From Rariglobus sp. (GTDB lineage Bacteria; Verrucomicrobiota; Verrucomicrobiia; Opitutales; Opitutaceae), in the NCBI GenBank assembly GCA_029266495.1, contig JAQSWS010000007.1, forward strand, positions 1-64,000: 64,000 nucleotides of DNA. Direction: 5' to 3'. The notes beneath the pieces were generated by a model. That model was not told where the DNA came from, ran no database searches, and saw only the letters and a list, made by a program, of their open reading frames with translations. The translations under genes and the position numbers were made by a program. Shown here in pieces: positions 19,028-27,866 of the stretch; positions within the stretch are counted from its first letter, which is position 1; each line of letters begins with the position of its first letter.

Positions 19028-20605
19028 TCAACGACGGCGGCGATAAACAACCCCCGCCAGAACAAGTCCGCCCAAGATCGCCGCGTAGGTCGAAGGCTCG
19101 GGAATAGCCGTCACCGTAAAGGTCAGGCTGTTGCCGGCGAAAGCGAAGGTGCCGTCGACGCCGGTCGCGCTGAACACACTCGCATCACCAAAGGTCGTCG
19201 AGCCGAAGGTGACCAGGGTGTAGGTGATCGACTGCGCACCCACGTCATTGAAGTTGAATACAAAGGTGCTGCCGGTGCCCTGGGTGAACGCCCCCGTGAT
19301 CGCGAGCTTGTCGGACGATGCCGCATCCAGACCGAGATCGAAGTTGAAGCCGCCCGTCGTGCCGTTCGAATTCCACGTCAGGCTCGACGCCGTCAACGTT
19401 CCCGCGCCGCCGTCGCCCGGCGAAACGAAACCGCCCGCGTTCACGGTCACGCCCGCAAGCGTCTTCGTGCCCCCGACGGTGCCGGTGCTGTTGACGGTGA
19501 CGGCCTTGGTGAGGGCGGTCGTCGCATTATAGATGAAGCTGCCGCCGTTGACCGTGACCCCGGAGGAGGAGTTGACCGCGCCGGTCGCGCCGATTTCCAG
19601 CGTGCCGGCGTTCACCGTGGTCGCACCGGTGTAGCTGGTATTACCAGCCATCGTAAGGCGCGCCGTGCTCAAGGCGCCCAGCGTAAAGGTTCCGCCCGAG
19701 CCGGGTGCATTGATGATTTCGCCCGCATACGTGCCGTTGACGGTTTGATTGATGGTCAACGCCCGGTTGTTCAAATCGATGATCGTCCGGTTTGTGCCGC
19801 TCGGAGCAGCGGCCACCGTGCCGCTCAACGAACCCTTGGTGACCGCGGCGCCGTTCAAGGTGAGTCTCACGTGATTCCCGGCCAGCGTCGTGTTGGTGTT
19901 GTGGAGCTCAAGCGCACCCGTGGACGCACCGAGGACCGCGCTGCCGCCCATGAAGATGGAACCCTGATTGATGATCGTCGCCCCGGTGTAGGTGCTGGCG
20001 CCACGCAGCACCAGATTGCCCGCGCCCGTCTTGGTGATGCCAAAACTTCCAGTGATGCTGCTGTTGATGGATTGCGACGCCGCGGCATCGCCGGAGGTGG
20101 CGGTCGCGGTGTTGTTGGTCGTGAAGACCGTGTTCGCCTGCAACGAAAGGCTGAACGTGCTCCCACTCGAGGCACCCAGGTGACTGGCCGACGTGCCGGT
20201 AAACGTCACCCCGCCTGCGCCCAGTTGCAACGTGCCCGAGGTTCCCCCGACCGTGATCGGACCCTCCTGGAAGGTGATGCGGTTGGCCGCAGCCGTTCCG
20301 CTCAACGTGACGGTCCCGCTCGTGTAGGTGGTGCCCGCCGAGAAAAACAGATTGTCGTCGAGTGTCGTCACGGCGGACGCACTGCCTGCGGCAGCGCCGG
20401 TGGCATCCGTGTTCCAGAACGCATTCGTGCCATTCCAGGCACCTGTGACGGCGGTCCCGTTGCTGGTCGCACCGTCTGCATCCCAATAGAGATCCGCGGC
20501 AAACAACGAAGGGGCGGAAAGCGTGGCGAACAACAGGGAGGCCGGAAGCAGTGCGACACGGCGGCCCATGGCGGAGGAGGACAAACGTCGGGGTGATGGG
20601 TGCAT
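19028..20605 (-). CDS. Autotransporter-associated beta-strand repeat protein with PEP-CTERM signal
   Basis: 525 residues from the ATG at 20605. The signal peptide is ALLPASLLFATLSAPSLFAA, followed by DLYWDADGATSNGTAVTGAW, a sequence commonly seen at the start of these surface proteins. The body has repeats such as LVLRGASTYTGATIINQGS and LTMAGNTSYTGATTVNAGTL. The C-terminus IPEPSTYAAILGGLVLAGVV-YRRRR is a PEP-CTERM sorting signal nearly identical to that of the downstream gene. Shared sequence and orientation suggest paralogues. Expected outside the cytoplasmic membrane after exosortase processing. Confidence 0.9.
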   Translation of the reverse strand: MHPSPRRLSSSAMGRRVALLPASLLFATLSAPSLFAADLYWDADGATSNGTAVTGAWNGTNAFWNTDATGAAAGSASAVTTLDDNLFFSAGTTYTSGTVTLSGTAAANRITFQEGPITVGGTSGTLQLGAGGVTFTGTSASHLGASSGSTFSLSLQANTVFTTNNTATATSGDAAASQSINSSITGSFGITKTGAGNLVLRGASTYTGATIINQGSIFMGGSAVLGASTGALELHNTNTTLAGNHVRLTLNGAAVTKGSLSGTVAAAPSGTNRTIIDLNNRALTINQTVNGTYAGEIINAPGSGGTFTLGALSTARLTMAGNTSYTGATTVNAGTLEIGATGAVNSSSGVTVNGGSFIYNATTALTKAVTVNSTGTVGGTKTLAGVTVNAGGFVSPGDGGAGTLTASSLTWNSNGTTGGFNFDLGLDAASSDKLAITGAFTQGTGSTFVFNFNDVGAQSITYTLVTFGSTTFGDASVFSATGVDGTFAFAGNSLTFTVTAIPEPSTYAAILGGLVLAGVVYRRRR

Positions 20606-20730
20606 TGCCGCGATTAAGCGGCCCGAGGTCCCGCCCTCAAGCGGCTCGAAATGTAACCGTTGCATGAACCATCACACGACGCCTCTCGTGTCCCGTCATC
20701 GAAGTTCGTTGAGAACTACCCCGGAAGGAT

Positions 20731-20841
20731 GGCCGCAAAAAATCGCAAAAGTCCAAAAGCGCATGAACCGTGAGAGGCGCCTATAGGCGCGCTGGAGAGC
20801 AACGGTGGCAGGATCGGCAATTTTTGCGTCTTTTTGTGGCC
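20731..20841. repeat. ~110-bp palindromic dispersed element, copy 1
   Basis: Terminal inverted repeats GGCCGCAAAAA (20731-20741) and TTTTTGTGGCC (20831-20841) enclose a central palindrome GCGCCTATAGGCGC (20777-20790). The same layout, size and central palindrome recur at 38329-38437. No ORF is present. It lies between a PEP-CTERM gene start and the pckG stop. Confidence 0.8.
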
Positions 20842-20884
20842 CACATTCCGACCCAATCAGGAAGAGAACTTCAATGACAGGACT

Positions 20885-22711
20885 CTACAGCCGGCAGATC
20901 AGCAACTCGCGCTCGTAGACCATTTCCTTCGGCAGGTGCGAATGCAGGTCGATGAAGAGTTCCTCGTGGCCGATCACCTCGGCACGCCATGCGGCGCGAT
21001 CCACCACCTGCAAAGCCGTGAACTGCTCGCGCGTGAAATCGCTGCCCGTCCAGTCGACTTCATCGAAACGTGGCTGCCAGCCGATCGGCGTCTCCTTCGC
21101 CAGCGCGCGGCCGCGGGCGCGGTCCACGATCCACTTGAGAATGCGCATGTTTTCACTGAAGCCCGGCCAGAGGAACTTGCCGTCGGCATCCTTGCGGAAC
21201 CAGTTCACGCAAAAAATACGCGGCGATTCACTGAGCGTCTTCTGCATTGAAATCCAATGACGGAAATAATCGCCCATGTGATAACCGCAGAACGGCAGCA
21301 TCGCGAACGGATCGCGACGCACCTTGCCGATCGTGCCGGCCGCCGCCGCCGTCATCTCCGAGCCCATCGTCGCACCCACGTAAACCCCCGCACTCCAGTT
21401 GAACGCCTGATAGACCAGCGGCACGGTCGTCGCGCGTCGTCCGCCAAAAATAATCGCGCTGATGGGCACGCCTTCGGGCGCCTCCCATGCAGGATCGATC
21501 GTCGGGCATTGCGAAGCCGGCGCGGTGAAACGCGCGTTCGGATGCGCCGCCTTGGCGCCGGTTTCCTTCGCGATCGCGGGCGTCCACGTTTTGCCCTGCC
21601 AGTCGGTGAGTTTGGCGGGCGGGGTGTCTGTCATGCCTTCCCACCACACGCCGCCCTCCGGCGTGAGCGCGACGTTGGTGAAAATCGTGTTCTTCGAAAG
21701 CGAAGCCATCGCGTTCGGGTTCGTTTTGACCGAGGTGCCCGGGGCCACGCCGAAGAAACCCGCCTCGGGATTGATCGCGTGCAGGCGGCCCTTGGCATCG
21801 GGTTTGATCCACGCGATGTCATCGCCCACGGTCCAGACTTTCCACCCCTTCTCCTTGAGTGCCGCGGGCGGGATGAGCATCGCGAAGTTCGTTTTTCCGC
21901 AGGCACTCGGGAACGCGGCCGCAACGTAGGTTTTTTCGCCTTTCGGATCCTCGACGCCGAGGATGAGCATGTGCTCGGCCATCCAGCCCTCGTCACGCGC
22001 CATGTTGGAGGCGATGCGGAGCGCGAAACATTTTTTGCCCAGCAACGCGTTGCCGCCGTAGCCGGAGCCAAAGGACCAGATCTCGCGCGTCTCGGGAAAA
22101 TGGACGATGTATTTCTCGGCATTGCAGGGCCACGGCACATCGGCCTGACCCTCCGCCAGCGGCGCGCCGACCGAGTGCATGCAGGGCACGACACGTTTTT
22201 CGTTTTTATCGATCTCCTTTAAAACCGGCAGGCCGATGCGCGCCATGATGCGCATGTTGACCACGACGTAAGGCGAGTCGGTCAGCTGCACGCCGAGCTG
22301 CGAAAGCGGCGAACCCACCGGCCCCATGCTGAAGGGCAGCACATACATCGTGCGACCCGCCATGCAGCCCTTGAACAGCGACTTCAGCTTTTTGCGCATC
22401 TGAAACGGATCCACCCAGTTGTTGGTCGGCCCGGCGTTGTTCTTGGACAGTGAACAAATAAAGGTGCGGTCCTCGACACGGGCGACATCGGTCGCGTCGG
22501 AGCGCGCGTAGTAACAGCCGGGCCAGAGCTTTTCGTTGAGCTTGGTGAACGTGCCGGCCTCGACCATCTGCGCGCACAGCGCATCGTATTCCTCCTGCGA
22601 GCCGTCCACCCAGTGAATCGCCGCGGGCTTGGTGAGTTCCGCCATCTTGGCGACCCACTTGAGCAGGTTGGGATTTTTGCTGAGAGGCTTCGATGGATTG
22701 CGCGCTTTCAT
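20885..22711 (-). CDS. pckG: Phosphoenolpyruvate carboxykinase (GTP)
   Basis: 608 residues, the normal length for the GTP-dependent class. It converts oxaloacetate to PEP in gluconeogenesis. [16 protein letters not shown] holds the P-loop and the reactive Cys of the GTP enzyme; [20 protein letters not shown] and [14 protein letters not shown] (metal site) follow. [18 protein letters not shown] is the GTP-class specificity loop. [20 protein letters not shown] near the N-terminus is the PEP-binding region. The start at 22711 gives [10 protein letters not shown]. It appears monocistronic. Confidence 0.96.
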   Translation of the reverse strand: MKARNPSKPLSKNPNLLKWVAKMAELTKPAAIHWVDGSQEEYDALCAQMVEAGTFTKLNEKLWPGCYYARSDATDVARVEDRTFICSLSKNNAGPTNNWVDPFQMRKKLKSLFKGCMAGRTMYVLPFSMGPVGSPLSQLGVQLTDSPYVVVNMRIMARIGLPVLKEIDKNEKRVVPCMHSVGAPLAEGQADVPWPCNAEKYIVHFPETREIWSFGSGYGGNALLGKKCFALRIASNMARDEGWMAEHMLILGVEDPKGEKTYVAAAFPSACGKTNFAMLIPPAALKEKGWKVWTVGDDIAWIKPDAKGRLHAINPEAGFFGVAPGTSVKTNPNAMASLSKNTIFTNVALTPEGGVWWEGMTDTPPAKLTDWQGKTWTPAIAKETGAKAAHPNARFTAPASQCPTIDPAWEAPEGVPISAIIFGGRRATTVPLVYQAFNWSAGVYVGATMGSEMTAAAAGTIGKVRRDPFAMLPFCGYHMGDYFRHWISMQKTLSESPRIFCVNWFRKDADGKFLWPGFSENMRILKWIVDRARGRALAKETPIGWQPRFDEVDWTGSDFTREQFTALQVVDRAAWRAEVIGHEELFIDLHSHLPKEMVYERELLICRL

Positions 22712-22810
22712 GATGGAGGGACGCTGCTTGCAACTTATACGCCAGTAAACCGCAAATCGCCTCCCGCCGCCCCGGCTATTAGCTCCCCCGCGCGCAGTAT
22801 TCGACCGGCT

Positions 22811-23761
22811 TCAATCCCCCGCAGGCTCGATGTGCACGGACACGTCGGTGATGTGCAGCGGCGAATGCATCAACGCATCCTGCACCGCGTGGGCGATCTC
22901 GTGGCCTTCGCGCACCGTGAGCAGCGGATTCACCACCACGTGAATGTCCACCAGATGGCTCAGCCCGCTCTTGCGCACGCGACACTTGTCGAGGGCGCAC
23001 ACGCCGCCGACCGCCACCGCGATCGCGCGCACCTCGTTCTCGAACGCAAGCGGCACCGCCGTGTCCATGACATCGCGCAACGCACGGTTGAAAATCACCA
23101 CGCCGTTGAAAACGATGACCGCGCAGGCCACCAACGCCGCCCAGTCGTCGGCCGCCTCGTAGCCTTCGCCGCAGGTCACCGCGATCGCGATGCCCACAAA
23201 AGCCGCCGCCGAGGTCAACGCATCCGAATAATGGTGCCACGCCTCCGCGCCGAGCCCGGTGCTGCCCTCGGCCTCGCCGGCATGCGCCACGCGGCGCGAG
23301 AACCACCACTTCACCGCCACGACGCCGGCGAGCAGCGGCAGCGTCGCCCAGTGCGGCGTGCGATGCGGCGTGAGAATCTCCCGCACCGCGTGAACCCCGA
23401 TCCACACCGCCGCGGCAAAAACCACCAGGCCCACCGCCATCGCCGCAAGCGGCTCGGCCTTGCCATGGCCATAGGGGTGCTCCTTGTCCGGCGGACGCGC
23501 CGCCACACGAAACCCCGCCCACACCAGCGCCGAAGAAAACACATCCAGCAACGACTCGATCCCGTCGGCGATGAGCGCATACGTGCCGCCCAGAAAACCG
23601 CCGGCGAACTTTACGATCGCGAGCACGAAATTGAGCATGATGCCGCGCAACACCAGAGCCGCGCTGGTTTCGGCGCGACGCTGGACGCTGGCATGGACTG
23701 TCGCTTCGGAGCGTTTCACTCGGTGTGGGGCGGATGTCAGCAACGCCACCCGCTGAAGCAA
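22811..23761 (-). CDS. Cation diffusion facilitator (CDF) family metal exporter
   Basis: 316 residues with six predicted helices and a C-terminal cytoplasmic domain (about 225-316: FENEVRAIAVAVGG ... LSHLVDIHVVVNPLLTVREGHEIAH). Helix 2 has ADGIESLLDVFSS, so the first metal-site motif is ExxxD rather than HxxxD; helix 5 has HHYSDALTSAAAF with the usual HxxxD. DKEHPYGHGKAEPLAAM is the classic CDF loop. Exports a divalent metal in exchange for protons; the metal cannot be assigned. The start is uncertain: TTG at 23761 or GTG at 23719, neither with a clear ribosome-binding site. Confidence 0.85.
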   Translation of the reverse strand: MLQRVALLTSAPHRVKRSEATVHASVQRRAETSAALVLRGIMLNFVLAIVKFAGGFLGGTYALIADGIESLLDVFSSALVWAGFRVAARPPDKEHPYGHGKAEPLAAMAVGLVVFAAAVWIGVHAVREILTPHRTPHWATLPLLAGVVAVKWWFSRRVAHAGEAEGSTGLGAEAWHHYSDALTSAAAFVGIAIAVTCGEGYEAADDWAALVACAVIVFNGVVIFNRALRDVMDTAVPLAFENEVRAIAVAVGGVCALDKCRVRKSGLSHLVDIHVVVNPLLTVREGHEIAHAVQDALMHSPLHITDVSVHIEPAGD

Positions 23762-23940
23762 GTTGTTTAGCCACGCCTAAAAAACCTAGGGCCGCATGGA
23801 CCATTGCCCTGCGCTTGAATAGCGAAGGCCGACGACTCCGGCGACTCGCAAGCAAGCAGATCATGCGGTCCGTAAAACCGCCCCGCACCGCCATTGACCG
23901 CGCCCGGACACTGTCGCATCCTCCGCCATCCAGCCCGTTT

Positions 23941-24396
23941 ATGGCGTCCACGAATATTTCCATCGGCACCGATCCCGTTAAACAATTTTCCGTGTTCGCG
24001 GAAAACCGCGTCGGTCGCCTCTACGACCTCACCGCGCTTCTGAAGGACAACAATGTCCATGTCATGGCGCTCACGGTCCTCGACACGACCGACAGCTCGA
24101 TCCTGCGGTTGATTGTCGACGATCCCGACAAGGCCCGGGAGCTGATGATCAACAACGATTTTCCTTACACCGAAGTCGACGTGCTCGCGGTGGAAATCAA
24201 CGACGAGGCCGACCTGAAGGACGTGCTCGCCGCCCTGCTCGAGGCGGAGATCAACATCCACTACATCTACAGTTTCATCAAACGCCCCGAGGGCAGATCG
24301 GCCCTCGCCATGAATATCGAGGACACCGACGTCGCCGCGCAGTCACTGAACAACCGCGGCTTCAAGGTGCTCACCCAGCGCGATATTTCGCGCTGA
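23941..24396 (+). CDS. Tandem ACT-domain regulatory protein
   Basis: 151 residues from the ATG at 23941. Two ACT-type beta-alpha-beta-beta-alpha-beta units are visible: about 13-72 (QFSVFAENRVGRLYDLTALL ... SSILRLIVDDPDKARELM) and about 80-148 (DVLAVEINDEADLKDVLAALLEAEINIHYIYSF, with LAMNIEDTDVAAQSL). ACT units bind amino acids or other small ligands. No catalytic domain is attached, so it is likely a free-standing sensor, as seen in several bacterial phyla. The reading frame upstream of 23941 overlaps the divergent CDF gene and is not used. Confidence 0.85.
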   Translation: MASTNISIGTDPVKQFSVFAENRVGRLYDLTALLKDNNVHVMALTVLDTTDSSILRLIVDDPDKARELMINNDFPYTEVDVLAVEINDEADLKDVLAALLEAEINIHYIYSFIKRPEGRSALAMNIEDTDVAAQSLNNRGFKVLTQRDISR

Positions 24397-24400
24397 GAAT

Positions 24401-24472
24401 TAAAGTAGACGCGGCATCTTGCCGCGTTGAAACGGCATGCGGAGAACGCGACGGGACGCCGCGTCTACTTTT
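24401..24472. repeat. Long palindromic element at a convergent junction
   Basis: AAAGTAGACGCGGC (24402-24415) and its exact complement GCCGCGTCTACTTT (24458-24471) bracket inner repeats with GCGGCATCTTGCCGC. It fills the gap between the ACT gene and the converging triple-repeat gene and could act as a terminator in both directions. It may be a mobile palindromic unit. Confidence 0.75.
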
Positions 24473-24478
24473 AGGACA

Positions 24479-26317
24479 TCACTCCGGCTTCGCCGCTTTC
24501 TTCGCCTTCGGTTTCGCCGCGCCGCCCGCCGCTTTTTTCGCGCCGGCCTTTGAGGTCTTCGCGTTCAGCCACACGGAACCGTCCTTCGGGTTTTTATTGA
24601 GCCAGAAGATCTCGTCGGCGTTTTCCACGAACGACGGCTTGTCCTCCTCGGTGGCGGGCAACGCCAGGCCAAGGTTCGTGAGGGTCGTCAGAAACACCTG
24701 CAAATCCTGGTCGAGCGTGCGCGCAAGATAACCGACTTCGGCCGACACTCCGCTGCCGCGTTTGTTGGGCTTGAGCAGCAGTCGCACTCCCGTGAGGACG
24801 GAGGCGGAGGGAGCGTCGGAGAGGGACACCGCAGCCTTCTGCACCGGTTCCGCCACCGGCTCAGCCTCGGGCAACTCGGGCGCAGCCGTCGCAGCCACGA
24901 CGGGCGCGGGTTCGGTGGGTGCAGCCTCCACGGCAGCCGGCGCGGGCAACTCAGGCGCCCGTTCCTCCGAGCCTCCGTCCTCCGCCACTCCGGCTTCCAT
25001 CTTCTGCGGCTCGCCGCCGCCTGCACGCACTTCGTCGCCGTTGATCCAAATCGCTCCGCGGCTGTCCTTGTTCAACCAATATACAAACGCGCCGATCTGC
25101 GTCTTCACCGGCTTGTCACTTGCGGCTTCCGGCACGGCAAGGCCCACCGCAACGAACATCTCCACGAGATCCGCCTCCGTCTGTTTAAAGGCCCGGGCGA
25201 GATACGTGATGCTCCCCGAGTAGCCGGGTCCCCGTCGATTGCGACGCATCTGCGCACGCACCGCGGTCAGAAAGTCCTCGGCTTCGGGAGGCAGATCTTC
25301 AGCCGCAACCGCCACGGGAATAGAGGCGGACTCGCTCGACTCCTCGTCCGCGGTTGCAGGGGCGGCTCCGGCGGCGGCGACCTTCGCGGCGGCCGCGGCC
25401 TGGGCTGCCTCGCGGGCCGCGACGGCGGCAGCTTGCGCCGCCGCACGACGCGCCTCGTTTTCCGCACGACGGGCCGCGTGCTCGGCTTCGCGCGCCAGGC
25501 GCTCCGCCTCGCGCTTTGCCTTCTCGGCCTGCTCAGCCGCGACTTCCTCGGCAAGAACCGCGGCAGCCGGGTCGGCCGGATCGAGCTTCTTCGCCTGCAC
25601 AACGCGGAACACCGGCCGCGGTTTCTCGCGGGTGTTCAGGAAAAGTTCGTGCCGGTTGTTGAGATTCAGCCAGTAGAGCTCACCCTCGAATTCCAGGTGC
25701 ACCGGAGGGTCGTCCTCACGCTCGGGAACGACAAAACCGCACTCCTTGAGCGCGCCGATAAGATCGCCCTCGGTCTGCTCCCAGCGCTTCGCCAGAAACG
25801 TGATGCCGACCGACTGGCCGGGACCGCGCTGGTTCTTGCGGAGATGCGGCTTGATCGCCTCAAAAAACGTCGGCAGGTCGTCATCGAGGTTGTCCCAATT
25901 ATCCCAGTCATCGCCTTCCTCGGCCGCGTCGGGATCGCTGTCGCGTTCCGTGTCGCGCAGCTTGCGAAACCCGTCCTCGGGCGCGGCGGTTTCGGAAATA
26001 AGTGTGGCGGGTTTCTCGACCGGGGCCTCGGCTGCGACGGAAGACGACGTGCTGCCTTGGAATTTCGCGGCAAATTCCGCGCGAATCTTGTCGGCCTCGA
26101 CCTTCGCGGCGGCCGCAGCGGCGGTTTCAAGCGTCCAGTCGCGCAACGTGGTGCGGCGGGCGACACCGGTGAAAGCGAGCGGGTTGTTCGGAAGCGTGTG
26201 ATAGCTGATGATCTCCCACTCGTCCTTGCCGAGCTGGTTGAGATACGACTCCAAAAGGGCGGGCGTCGCGAAACCATGCGGACCGCTCGTGATATGCTTG
26301 TATTCCCAAAGAGACAT
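24479..26317 (-). CDS. Triple-repeat protein with DUF4177-like N-terminus and coiled coil
   Basis: 612 residues, no signal peptide. Residues 1-60 (LWEYKHITSG ... LLESYLNQLGKDEWEIISYH) resemble DUF4177. Three ~80-residue repeats follow at about 150-231, 347-428 and 506-587. Each has a basic RRGPG/KRGSG turn, xxxITYLARxxxQTEADL, a GLAVPE-like turn and a YWLN...WLN ending (for example FLTAVRAQMRRNRRGPGYSG). Between repeats 1 and 2 is a charged Ala/Glu/Arg coiled coil (about 255-315), between 2 and 3 a Pro/Ala/Glu linker, and the last ~25 residues are Lys/Ala-rich like histone H1 tails. DNA or RNA binding is plausible but unproven. Start at 26317 (MSLWEYK). Confidence 0.7.
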   Translation of the reverse strand: MSLWEYKHITSGPHGFATPALLESYLNQLGKDEWEIISYHTLPNNPLAFTGVARRTTLRDWTLETAAAAAAKVEADKIRAEFAAKFQGSTSSSVAAEAPVEKPATLISETAAPEDGFRKLRDTERDSDPDAAEEGDDWDNWDNLDDDLPTFFEAIKPHLRKNQRGPGQSVGITFLAKRWEQTEGDLIGALKECGFVVPEREDDPPVHLEFEGELYWLNLNNRHELFLNTREKPRPVFRVVQAKKLDPADPAAAVLAEEVAAEQAEKAKREAERLAREAEHAARRAENEARRAAAQAAAVAAREAAQAAAAAKVAAAGAAPATADEESSESASIPVAVAAEDLPPEAEDFLTAVRAQMRRNRRGPGYSGSITYLARAFKQTEADLVEMFVAVGLAVPEAASDKPVKTQIGAFVYWLNKDSRGAIWINGDEVRAGGGEPQKMEAGVAEDGGSEERAPELPAPAAVEAAPTEPAPVVAATAAPELPEAEPVAEPVQKAAVSLSDAPSASVLTGVRLLLKPNKRGSGVSAEVGYLARTLDQDLQVFLTTLTNLGLALPATEEDKPSFVENADEIFWLNKNPKDGSVWLNAKTSKAGAKKAAGGAAKPKAKKAAKPE

Positions 26318-26409
26318 AAAAAGTGATGTTGCAGGGGTAGCGCGGCTAACGCATCCCAAATGGCTTCCCCCTTGCGAGCCTATAATCGGGCCCGCCGTTC
26401 CCTTTGCCT

Positions 26410-27786
26410 ATGAAACCCATCCGTCTGCTTCCCTTCGCGGCTTTCCTCGGCCTGGCGGTCTCCGCCGGCTTTGCCCAGGACGCCGCGCCCGCCCCATTCG
26501 CGATCCCGGCCGTGCCGGCGAACGCCCAGGCCCGCGTCGCCGCCGTGCAAGTGCGCGTCGCTCCCGACCGCGCCGGCTGGACCTACCAGGCAGGCGAACC
26601 GGTCAAATTCCTCGTCAACGTCACCGCCGACAACCAGCCCCTCGCCGGTGCCACCCTCCGCTACAAGGTCGGCCCCGAAATGCTCCCCGCCGACGAAAAA
26701 ACCGCATCCCTTCCCGAGGGCGGCCTCGTGATTGATGGCGGAACCTTGAAAGAGCCTGGCTTCATCCGCTGCAGCGTGACCGTTGACGTGGCGGGCAAGA
26801 CCTACCGCGGGCTGGCCACCGCAGGCCTGTCCCCCGAAAAAATCCAGCCCACCCAGACCGATCCCGCCGATTTCGATGCGTTCTGGGAGGCCGGCAAAGC
26901 CGAGCTGGCGAAGATTCCCCTCGAAGCCCGTCAGACCCTGATGCCCGACGCCTGCACCGATACCGTCAACGTTTATCACGTCAGCTTTCGCAACGTCGGC
27001 GGTGGCTGGAACAAACTCTATGCCCGCGTCTACGGCATCCTTTGCGTGCCCAAGGCCCCCGGCAAATACCCCGCCGTCCTCGGCGTCCCCGGCGCCGGCG
27101 TGCGTCCCTACGGTGGCATGAAGGAGCTCGCCGCCCGCGGCGCGATCACGCTCCAGATCGGTATTCACGGCATTCCCGTCAACCTCCCGCAGGAAACCTA
27201 CGACCAGCTCGGCGCCGGCGCCCTCAACGGTTACAACAGTTTCAACCTCGATAACCGCGACGCCTACTACTACCGCCGCGTCTACCTCGGCTGCGTCCGC
27301 GCCAACGACTTCCTTGTATCCCTTCCTGAATACGACGGGAAAAACCTCGTCGTCACCGGCGGCAGCCAGGGCGGGCAGCTCTCCATCGTCACCGCCGCGC
27401 TCGACCCCCGCGTAAAAGGTCTCGCCGCGTTCTACCCCGCCTATTGCGACGTCACCGGCTATCTCCATGGCCGCGCCGGCGGCTGGCCCCACATGATGCG
27501 CGCCAACGAAAAAACGGGGGAAGCCTCCCGCCACGCCACCGCCGAGAAAATCGCCGTCACCGGCTACTACGACGCCGTCAACTTCGCCCGCCGCCTGAAG
27601 GTTCCCGTGCACTTCGCCTGGGGTTACAACGACGAAACCTGCCCGCCCACGTCGCTCTATGCCGTCTACAACGTGATCACCTCGCCCAAGCGCCTCGTTC
27701 TCGCCCTCGAGACCGGCCACAGCACCCTCCCCGAGGAGAACGAAGCATCCAATGCCTGGATCGCCGAAACGCTCGGCCTGAAATAA
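26410..27786 (+). CDS. Acetyl xylan esterase / cephalosporin-C deacetylase family (CE7-like)
   Basis: 458 residues with a signal peptide (MKPIRLLPFAAFLGLAVSAG, then FAQ). Residues ~40-145 form a beta-sandwich-like extra domain; the C-terminal ~310 residues are an AXE1-type alpha/beta hydrolase. VVTGGSQGGQLSIV carries the nucleophile Ser in GGSQGG, WGYNDETCPP holds the acid Asp, and ALETGHSTLPEE the His. RVYGILCVPKAPGKYPAVL and FDNRDAYYYRR-like segment (NLDNRDAYYYRRVYLG) match CE7. Expected to deacetylate xylan or acetylated oligosaccharides in the periplasm. Divergent from the triple-repeat gene. Confidence 0.88.
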   Translation: MKPIRLLPFAAFLGLAVSAGFAQDAAPAPFAIPAVPANAQARVAAVQVRVAPDRAGWTYQAGEPVKFLVNVTADNQPLAGATLRYKVGPEMLPADEKTASLPEGGLVIDGGTLKEPGFIRCSVTVDVAGKTYRGLATAGLSPEKIQPTQTDPADFDAFWEAGKAELAKIPLEARQTLMPDACTDTVNVYHVSFRNVGGGWNKLYARVYGILCVPKAPGKYPAVLGVPGAGVRPYGGMKELAARGAITLQIGIHGIPVNLPQETYDQLGAGALNGYNSFNLDNRDAYYYRRVYLGCVRANDFLVSLPEYDGKNLVVTGGSQGGQLSIVTAALDPRVKGLAAFYPAYCDVTGYLHGRAGGWPHMMRANEKTGEASRHATAEKIAVTGYYDAVNFARRLKVPVHFAWGYNDETCPPTSLYAVYNVITSPKRLVLALETGHSTLPEENEASNAWIAETLGLK

Positions 27787-27807
27787 ACGGCTCCGCGCAC
27801 CACGTAA

Positions 27808-27843
27808 CAAAAAGGCCGGACCTTTTCGGGTCCGGCCTTTTGT
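27808..27843. terminator. Bidirectional terminator between esterase and TPR genes
   Basis: AAAAAGGCCGGACC and GGTCCGGCCTTTT-type arms pair across TTTTCG, with an A run on the left and a T run on the right. Confidence 0.92.
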
Positions 27844-27866
27844 TGAGCGTTCAATCCACTGCACGG

